Positions 29,321 to 33,764 of a DNA stretch of 33,764 bases are shown in pieces; position 1 is the stretch's first letter, and each line of letters opens with the position of its first letter. Below the pieces are notes generated by a model. The model ran no database searches. It worked only from the letters and a program-made list of their open reading frames with translations, and was not told the DNA's origin. The translations under genes were made by a program, and so were the position numbers. The stretch comes from an uncultured bacterium (GTDB lineage: Bacteria; Gemmatimonadota; Gemmatimonadetes; Longimicrobiales; RSA9). The DNA lies in assembly GCA_937995995.1 (NCBI GenBank), contig CALKIP010000211.1, positions 1 through 33,764 of the forward strand, written 5' to 3'.

Positions 29321-29962
29321 ATGGCCCGGGAGATACGGATACAGAGGAAAACCGAGATGCCCGAGGTCGCGCCTCCGGCGGGGCGACGGGAGCCAAAGAC
29401 CACTGAAGAGGCTCTACTGGCTGCAGAGGAGAGCCGCGGTCGCATCTCGGCGACACTGGATGAGATCGAGGACCGGATCGACGAGACCCGGGAGCAGATT
29501 CGAGAAAAGGCCAATGTGCTGCGTCCGGTTCGGAGTCGAATCCGCGAGAATCCTCTGCCGATGATCGGCGCGGCTGCGGGTGCGGGGCTCGTCCTCGGCC
29601 TGCTGACCGGCGGTGAGGAGCACGAGAAGAAGCGGATGCTCGACAAGGATGCGCGCAGGGACCTCCGGGAGTGGCGAGCGGAGCGGCGCGAGCGCATGCG
29701 CGAGCACCTCGACAGGGAACGGCGCGAAGCTGCCATGCACGAAGAGGGGCCTTCCATGCTGGGCCACCTGGCGGGCACGTTGGCGAGTGCCGCGATGGCC
29801 GGGTTGGTGGCCCGCATGCGGAATCGCGTGAGCGGACGCGGCGAGATGATGGGGCGCCACGCGGAGCACGACATCGGGATGCGCCGGAGGGAGCGCGGCA
29901 CGATGCCGCGTGGTGGCGAGGACAATGGCATGACCCGCCGCGGCGTCGTCGAGTCCTACTGA
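29321..29962 (+). CDS. DUF3618/YqjD-like membrane-associated protein
   Basis: A 213-residue protein with an amphipathic, charged coiled-coil segment (about residues 32-68, SRGRISATLDEIEDRIDETR) leading into RENPLPMIGAAAGAGLVLGL, a single glycine/alanine-rich membrane helix. The order ATLDEIExR ... ENPLP ... glycine-zipper helix resembles DUF3618 and YqjD/DUF883 proteins, which tether ribosomes or nucleoid to the inner membrane in some bacteria. A second hydrophobic stretch (MLGHLAGTLASAAMAGLVAR) and a very basic Arg/Met-rich tail follow. ATG 29321 has GGAGGG seven bases upstream; ATG 29303, with GGAGG eleven bases upstream, would add six residues. It converges with ssb. Confidence 0.7.
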   Translation: MAREIRIQRKTEMPEVAPPAGRREPKTTEEALLAAEESRGRISATLDEIEDRIDETREQIREKANVLRPVRSRIRENPLPMIGAAAGAGLVLGLLTGGEEHEKKRMLDKDARRDLREWRAERRERMREHLDRERREAAMHEEGPSMLGHLAGTLASAAMAGLVARMRNRVSGRGEMMGRHAEHDIGMRRRERGTMPRGGEDNGMTRRGVVESY

Positions 29963-29998
29963 GCGGGTCGGTCGGAAGAGCCGGACGCACTCCCGGTG

Positions 29999-30030
29999 CC
30001 CGGTGACCGTTCAGGCCGCCGGACACCGGG
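29999..30030. terminator. Weak hairpin between convergent genes
   Basis: CCCGGTG (29999-30005) pairs with CACCGGG (30024-30030), lying between the stops of the DUF3618-like gene and ssb. No T-run on either side; offered only as a possible shared terminator. Confidence 0.3.
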
Positions 30031-30039
30031 GCGTGCCCG

Positions 30040-30486
30040 TCAGAACGGCAGGTCGTCGTCCTCGTCGTCGAAGGGCGATGGGGCGACAGCGGGCTGTCGG
30101 CTACGGCCGCCGCCGCGAGACATCCCCGAGCCGGCCGAGGCGTCCGGTCCGCCGCCCTGGCCGAGGAGCACCATCTCCCGGACGATGATGTCCGTCCAGT
30201 AGCGCGTGCCTCCCTGATCGTCTTCCGTCTGGGAGTACTCGATGCGCCCCTCGACGTAGAGCCGGTCGCCCTTGTGGACGTACTGCTCCACGAGATCCGC
30301 CAGCCGATCCCAGAACGTCAGGCGGTGCCATTCGGTCTTCTCCTGCCGCTGGCCCGAGCGGTCGTTGTAGACCCGGTTCGTGGCCAGCGAGACCTTTGCC
30401 ATCTTCGTTCCCGACCCCGTGGTGCGGATCTCCGGTTCCGCGCCGACGTTGCCGATCAGCATCACCTTGTTCAGCGAGCGACTCAT
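30040..30486 (-). CDS. ssb: Single-stranded DNA-binding protein
   Basis: A 148-residue SSB that coats single-stranded DNA during replication, repair and recombination. The OB fold occupies residues 1-108 (SLNKVMLIGNVGAEPEIRTT, TEWHRLTFWDRLADLVEQYV, KGDRLYVEGRIEYSQTEDDQ, YWTDIIVREMVLLG), followed by a Gly/Ser/Arg-rich linker and the conserved acidic tail DDEDDDLPF, which docks partner proteins. AAGGTGG precedes ATG 30486. It stands apart from rpsF/rpsR, its frequent neighbours. A CCGAGGGT/ACCCTCGG hairpin lies 40 bases upstream in the leader or promoter region. Confidence 0.95.
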   Translation of the reverse strand: MSRSLNKVMLIGNVGAEPEIRTTGSGTKMAKVSLATNRVYNDRSGQRQEKTEWHRLTFWDRLADLVEQYVHKGDRLYVEGRIEYSQTEDDQGGTRYWTDIIVREMVLLGQGGGPDASAGSGMSRGGGRSRQPAVAPSPFDDEDDDLPF

Positions 30487-30525
30487 TCCATTCCACCTTT
30501 CTGGTGCGTTTTCCTACGCTCGGGT

Positions 30526-30544
30526 CCGAGGGTGTTACCCTCGG
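30526..30544. promoter_or_regulatory. Hairpin between the divergent ssb and AI-2E-family genes
   Basis: CCGAGGGT (30526-30533) and ACCCTCGG (30537-30544) flank a three-base loop, 40 bp upstream of the ssb start. It may be an operator or a leader hairpin of ssb. The rest of the 216-bp divergent gap shows no clear promoter. Confidence 0.35.
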
Positions 30545-30702
30545 CGGGGCGTCGTGTTTCGGTGTTTGTTCGGTTCTCTCCCGCGTCCCGGCGGTGCACC
30601 TACGATAAGGGAGAGGGCGGGACGGCGCCATGGCCGTGGCGGTCGGAGGGGGTGGCATGACGCGTGCGCCGGCTGGGGGCGGATATCGCGCGAGGAGTGA
30701 AG

Positions 30703-31785
30703 ATGTCGCGACCCGAGGCCGGCGGGAAGGCGCCCGATGCACCAACGACGCGTGTGACGATGGGGTTCGTCGCGCGCGCGACGCTGGTCGTGCTCGGGAT
30801 CTGGGCGCTGGCGAACATGCTTTGGTTGGGTCGCGAAGTGCTGTTCGTGGCGTTTTTCGGTGCACTGGTCGCTCTCTTCCTGTCGGTCTTCGTGGACCGC
30901 CTGGAGGGTGTCGGGGTGCCCCGTGCACTGGCGGCGATCCTGGTGCTGCTGGTCCTGCTTTGCATCCTGGCGGGTCTCTTCATCCTCTCGTGGCCGACGC
31001 TGCGGGAGCAGTTCACGGTGATTCGCGAGGAGCTGCCGACGGCATTGTCGGATGCGGAACGGTGGATCCGTGCGCAGTACCAGGCGATCACCGGTCAGGT
31101 GGGGCGTCCGCAGCCGGAGCTGGTCGCCCGTCTTCAGGAGCGTCTGGGCCGGGAGGTGGTCGACATCGTAGCCGGCGCGCTTCCGTTGCTGAACACGGCG
31201 GTCGGTGCGGTGGCCGGTCTCCTCATCGTGGTCTTCTCGGGATTCTACCTTTCGATCGAGGCGAGGACGTACGTGAGCGGGCTGACTCGCCTCTTTCCGC
31301 CCTCGGCCAGGCCGCGGGTGGCGCATGCGCTACGGGAGGCGGCTTCGGACCTGCGGCGTTGGATCCTGGGCACGGCGATCAACATGGTAGTGATCGGCGT
31401 AGCGGCGACGGTCGGGCTTACCCTGCTGGAGATTCCGGCGGCGCTTGCGCTGGGATTGATCGCCGGGTTCCTGGAATTCATCCCGATCTTCGGTCCGGTG
31501 CTGAGCACGGTGCCAGCGGCCGCTGTTGCGCTGCTGGTGTCGCCGAAGGATGCGCTCTGGGTGGTCCTGCTCTACACCGTGATCCAGCAGCTCGAGTCGA
31601 ACCTGCTCACGCCGCTGGTGATGAAGGGGGCGGTCAAGCTCCCGCCTGCACTCACCCTGCTGTTCGGCGCATTGATGGCGGTGCTCTTCGGGTTTTTGGG
31701 GCTCCTGCTCGCCGTGCCGATTCTCGCGGCGGCGATGGCGCTGGTTCGTCGACTCTACGTCGACGAACTCGAGAACGGTGGGTGA
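30703..31785 (+). CDS. AI-2E family (PerM-like) transporter
   Basis: A 360-residue inner-membrane protein of the AI-2E/UPF0118 family, with two N-terminal helices (VARATLVVLGIWALANMLWL; LVALFLSVFVDRLEGVGVPR region), a third (AAILVLLVLLCILAGLFILS), a soluble helical middle part (about residues 100-150) and four to five C-terminal helices including the hallmark GFLEFIPIFGPVLSTVPAAA and QQLESNLLTPLVMKGAVKLP segments. Members export autoinducer-2 in E. coli or act as Na+/H+ antiporters elsewhere; the substrate here is unknown. ATG 30703 has AGGAG about five bases upstream; an upstream in-frame start at 30664 lacks one. Confidence 0.9.
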   Translation: MSRPEAGGKAPDAPTTRVTMGFVARATLVVLGIWALANMLWLGREVLFVAFFGALVALFLSVFVDRLEGVGVPRALAAILVLLVLLCILAGLFILSWPTLREQFTVIREELPTALSDAERWIRAQYQAITGQVGRPQPELVARLQERLGREVVDIVAGALPLLNTAVGAVAGLLIVVFSGFYLSIEARTYVSGLTRLFPPSARPRVAHALREAASDLRRWILGTAINMVVIGVAATVGLTLLEIPAALALGLIAGFLEFIPIFGPVLSTVPAAAVALLVSPKDALWVVLLYTVIQQLESNLLTPLVMKGAVKLPPALTLLFGALMAVLFGFLGLLLAVPILAAAMALVRRLYVDELENGG

Positions 31786-31809
31786 GGTGAGTGGCGGGGA
31801 CGACTTGTC

Positions 31810-32043
31810 TCAGCTCGGGAGCTCGTCCTCTCGGATCGGTTCGCCGGGGACGAGGGCCACGATCGCTCTGGCGTCGAAGGTCATGCCATCGGCCAGGCAG
31901 AGGATCGGCGGGTCCTGTCGGAGCGCCTCCAAGTACTCGGCCTGGAGGTCGCTGAAGAGGGGGCTCGTCGTGACGCACTGGCCCGTGCTGAGGAGCACGT
32001 CCCACGTCCGGGGGCAGAGGCGGCGGGTGATACGGATCTCCAT
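31810..32043 (-). CDS. Small protein of unknown function
   Basis: A 77-residue protein: an N-terminal beta hairpin (MEIRITRRLCPRTWDVLLST), a helix (LFSDLQAEYLEALRQDPPIL) and a C-terminal beta strand (FDARAIVALVPGEP). Two to three cysteines (RLCPR, GQCVT, ILCLAD) do not form a clear metal site. No family is recognised. ATG 32043 has GGAG at a suitable distance. It converges with the AI-2E-family gene and lies 142 bp after dat on the same strand, with a hairpin between. Confidence 0.55.
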   Translation of the reverse strand: MEIRITRRLCPRTWDVLLSTGQCVTTSPLFSDLQAEYLEALRQDPPILCLADGMTFDARAIVALVPGEPIREDELPS

Positions 32044-32126
32044 GAATACTCCATCGTCGGAGGCGGTGTCGCCCGGGGTCTGGACATCGAGTGCCGCGGA
32101 CCGGGGGGGACGTCGTGTGCCGGGGA

Positions 32127-32152
32127 GGCGGCCCGCACGGTGGCGGGCCGCC
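32127..32152 (-). terminator. GC hairpin after dat
   Basis: GGCGGCCCGC (32127-32136) pairs with GCGGGCCGCC (32143-32152) around six bases, 34 bp beyond the dat stop on the minus strand. No T-run follows. Confidence 0.45.
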
Positions 32153-32185
32153 CCTCGAGGCTTGCGGTTCAGCTACCTGCGGAAG

Positions 32186-33028
32186 CTACTGGCCCGAGTC
32201 GGCCCGGTAGGCCTCCTGCAGCCGGAGCGTGATGGGGCCGGGCTTTCCGGCGCCGATCACGCGGCCGTCGACGCGGGCGAGCGGCATGACCTCGGTCGTG
32301 GTGCCCGAGAGGAAGAGCTCGTCGGCGTCGTAGAGCTTGTCGGCGAAGATCAGTCCCTCCCGTGCCGGGATGCCGAGGTCCTGGGCGAGGGCGAGGACGC
32401 GCTCGCGCGTGATGCCGGGCAGGATGTAGTTGGACTTCGGGTACGTCACGAGGGTGCCATCGTAGACTGCGAACAGGTTCGAGTGCGAACCCTCGAGGAC
32501 CACGCCATCACGGATGAAGAGCGCTTCGAACGCACCCGCCGCGTGTGCCTTCTGGTTGGCCAGCACGTTCGGCAGCAGCGAGACCGTCTTGATGTCGCAG
32601 CGTGCCCAGCGGTTGTCGGGCGTGGTGATCGCATCGACGCCCTTCTCGTAGTACTCGGCCGGGTTCGGCTGGATCGCCTTGACCGATGCATACACGGTCG
32701 GGGTCGCGTCCGCGGGGAAGGCGTGCTTGCGCGGAGCCGCGCCGCGGGTCACCTGCATGTAGATGTTCGCGTCGGCGTCGATCCCGTTCTCCTCGATGAG
32801 CCGCTGTGAGATGGCCTCCAGTTCGGACACGCCATCGAAGCGGATCTCGAGCGCCGCCAGCCCGCGTGCGAGCCGCTCGATGTGCTCCTTGAGGAGGTAG
32901 GGGCGCCCCTTGTAGACGCGGATGACCTCGTAGACGCCGTCCGCGAAGAGGAACCCGCGATCGTCAACGGATACGCGGGCTTCCGCGTGTGGCAGGTACT
33001 CGCCGTTGAGATAGACCAGCACGATCAT
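32186..33028 (-). CDS. dat: D-amino-acid aminotransferase (fold type IV PLP enzyme)
   Basis: A 280-residue class IV aminotransferase. It interconverts D-amino acids and 2-oxo acids, supplying D-alanine or D-glutamate for peptidoglycan or using D-amino acids. Lys147 (RCDIKTVSLL) is the PLP-binding lysine, Glu179 (VLEGSHSNLFAV) contacts the cofactor ring nitrogen, and GTTTEVMPL is the phosphate-binding loop. The N-terminus VSVDDRGFLFADGVYEVIRV and QVTRGAAPRKHAFP follow the Bacillus D-amino-acid transaminase closely, including the RWxRCDIK stretch, so I prefer Dat over branched-chain aminotransferase or aminodeoxychorismate lyase. Length is normal. It begins 72 bp after the DisA_N gene on the same strand. 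Confidence 0.88.
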   Translation of the reverse strand: MIVLVYLNGEYLPHAEARVSVDDRGFLFADGVYEVIRVYKGRPYLLKEHIERLARGLAALEIRFDGVSELEAISQRLIEENGIDADANIYMQVTRGAAPRKHAFPADATPTVYASVKAIQPNPAEYYEKGVDAITTPDNRWARCDIKTVSLLPNVLANQKAHAAGAFEALFIRDGVVLEGSHSNLFAVYDGTLVTYPKSNYILPGITRERVLALAQDLGIPAREGLIFADKLYDADELFLSGTTTEVMPLARVDGRVIGAGKPGPITLRLQEAYRADSGQ

Positions 33029-33100
33029 GCTCCGTGTTGAAGGTGTGCCGATCAGAATGGCACCTCAATCGGGTTCCGTCAATCCATGCCCCCGGTGGTG

Positions 33101-33764
33101 TCAGTCCGTGGCCTCGATGGTCATGATGATGCGGCCGCCGCCGAAGACACGGGTGTCGCCGGTGGTCTCGGAGACGGCGAATGCGACGCAGTGTGTGGCG
33201 GCGGTAATGCCTGCGGCGGCCCGGTGGCGTGCGCCGAGGCCGGAGGGTATCTCTCCGGGAGGGGCGAGGTCCTGTAGGTAGCGGCCCGCGGCCATGATCA
33301 CGCCGTCGCCACGGACCACGAAGGCGCCATCCATGCCGGAAAACTCGCGCATGGCGCGTCGGGCGCGGGCGGTCAGGATGCAGCGATCCATGTCGTCGTG
33401 CCCTTCGAAAGGGTTGAGGACGAGGGGATGGGAGCGTTCGAGTACGGATTCGTGGTCGCCGAGGGTGACGAGCAGCCCGACGGGCCGGCCTTCACGGCCG
33501 GCGTGCCCGAGTTCGACGCAGAGCGTGAGCACGGCGTCGAAGACCGCGGGGTCGGAGACCTTGCTCAGAATGTTGAGTGGGGCGTCGGCCTGGCCGTCGA
33601 TGTACTCGTCCTCGTGGCTGAGTTCGACGACGGCGACGGTATCGAGCTGGCAGTGGCCGTCGATGGCGTTTCCGGATATGACGATGATGCGCTCCTCGGG
33701 GAAGAGGAGACCGGCGGCGAGCCCTTCGAGGAGTGCGATCTTGGCACGGCCGCGACGCCGCAGC
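33101..33764 (-). CDS. DisA_N (diadenylate cyclase) domain protein, 5' end beyond the window
   Basis: The frame is open to the right edge, so at least 220 C-terminal residues are present and the start is missing. The last 80 residues contain a diadenylate cyclase (DAC/DisA_N) domain, which makes cyclic-di-AMP from two ATP: the DGA motif (MDGAFVVRGDGVIMAAGRYL) and the RHR motif (SGLGARHRAAAGIT), followed by HCVAFAVSETTGDTRVFGGG. The preceding 130 residues (VISGNAIDGHCQLDTVAVVE, LVTLGDHESVLERSHPLVLN) form a separate domain that is neither the membrane part of CdaA nor the HhH part of DisA, and the DAC domain is at the C-terminus. Catalysis is likely since both motifs are intact. Role inferred: c-di-AMP signalling in cell-wall or potassium balance. 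Confidence 0.8.
   Translation of the reverse strand, partial: LRRRGRAKIALLEGLAAGLLFPEERIIVISGNAIDGHCQLDTVAVVELSHEDEYIDGQADAPLNILSKVSDPAVFDAVLTLCVELGHAGREGRPVGLLVTLGDHESVLERSHPLVLNPFEGHDDMDRCILTARARRAMREFSGMDGAFVVRGDGVIMAAGRYLQDLAPPGEIPSGLGARHRAAAGITAATHCVAFAVSETTGDTRVFGGGRIIMTIEATD

Noticed and set aside
1..33764. CRISPR array, tRNA, rRNA, insertion sequence, integrase or prophage
   Set aside because: No regularly spaced repeats, no cloverleaf or GTTCGAAT-type T-arm in context, no terminal inverted repeats with a transposase, and no recombinase or phage protein was found on either strand.

Overview
The window is about 33.8 kb of high-GC (visually near 68%) bacterial chromosome with compact, mostly operon-like genes, frequent GTG/TTG starts, many start/stop overlaps and clear Shine-Dalgarno sites. 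The gene content fits a Gram-negative-type, non-model phylum, and Gemmatimonadota is my best guess: an ECF sigma/anti-sigma pair followed by DUF4097 proteins, many short unrecognised proteins, an actinobacterial-style LeuB, lipoprotein cytochromes and type IV pilus parts. That assignment is inference. I see no tRNA, rRNA, CRISPR array, transposase, integrase or phage gene.

Layout. (1) 2-3083 (+): ECF sigma factor with a frameshift, its zinc-binding anti-sigma factor and two secreted DUF4097 beta-repeat proteins, closed by a perfect 34-bp palindrome shared with the convergent gene. (2) 3178-4690 (-): two overlapping alpha/beta hydrolases, probably paralogues. (3) 5068-8328 (+): a small unrecognised protein, a zinc-ribbon protein overlapping PBP2, and a small secreted protein. 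(4) 8446-11294 (+): a tight three-gene unit of TPR protein, membrane-anchored TPR protein and double zinc-ribbon protein. (5) 11380-12473 (+): promoter, lipoprotein cytochrome c and a cupredoxin-like lipoprotein whose signal-peptide region coincides with a strong hairpin. (6) 12500-15982 (+): apparently leaderless leuB, a PilB/GspE-like protein without a P-loop, and pilT. (7) 16112-21383 (+): thiolase, SPFH/slipin, two unrecognised envelope proteins and 3-hydroxybutyryl-CoA dehydrogenase; the first and last belong to the same acyl-CoA/C4 pathway. (8) 21484-24697: small lipoprotein and Ca2+/H+ exchanger (-), then an SNF-family Na+ symporter (+) with a textbook terminator. (9) 24850-29105: an accessory-looking stretch of small unrecognised genes and long non-coding gaps. 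(10) 29321-33764: DUF3618/YqjD-like membrane protein, SSB, AI-2E family permease, a small protein, D-amino-acid aminotransferase and a DisA_N diadenylate cyclase domain running off the right edge.

The most unusual stretch is 25582-26361, about 780 bp without a credible gene. It holds three promoter-plus-hairpin modules: one on the plus strand, two on the minus strand with matching promoters (TTG...17 bp...TAGACT). One minus-strand module ends in a seven-T terminator whose single non-Watson-Crick pair is G-U only in the minus-strand RNA. Loops of the plus and minus modules are complementary (TGGCA against TGCCA). I read this as a candidate cluster of small RNAs. A second odd stretch, 27259-27640, is visibly lower in GC and carries a 12-bp palindrome and a promoter identical in both hexamers and spacing to the cytochrome promoter.
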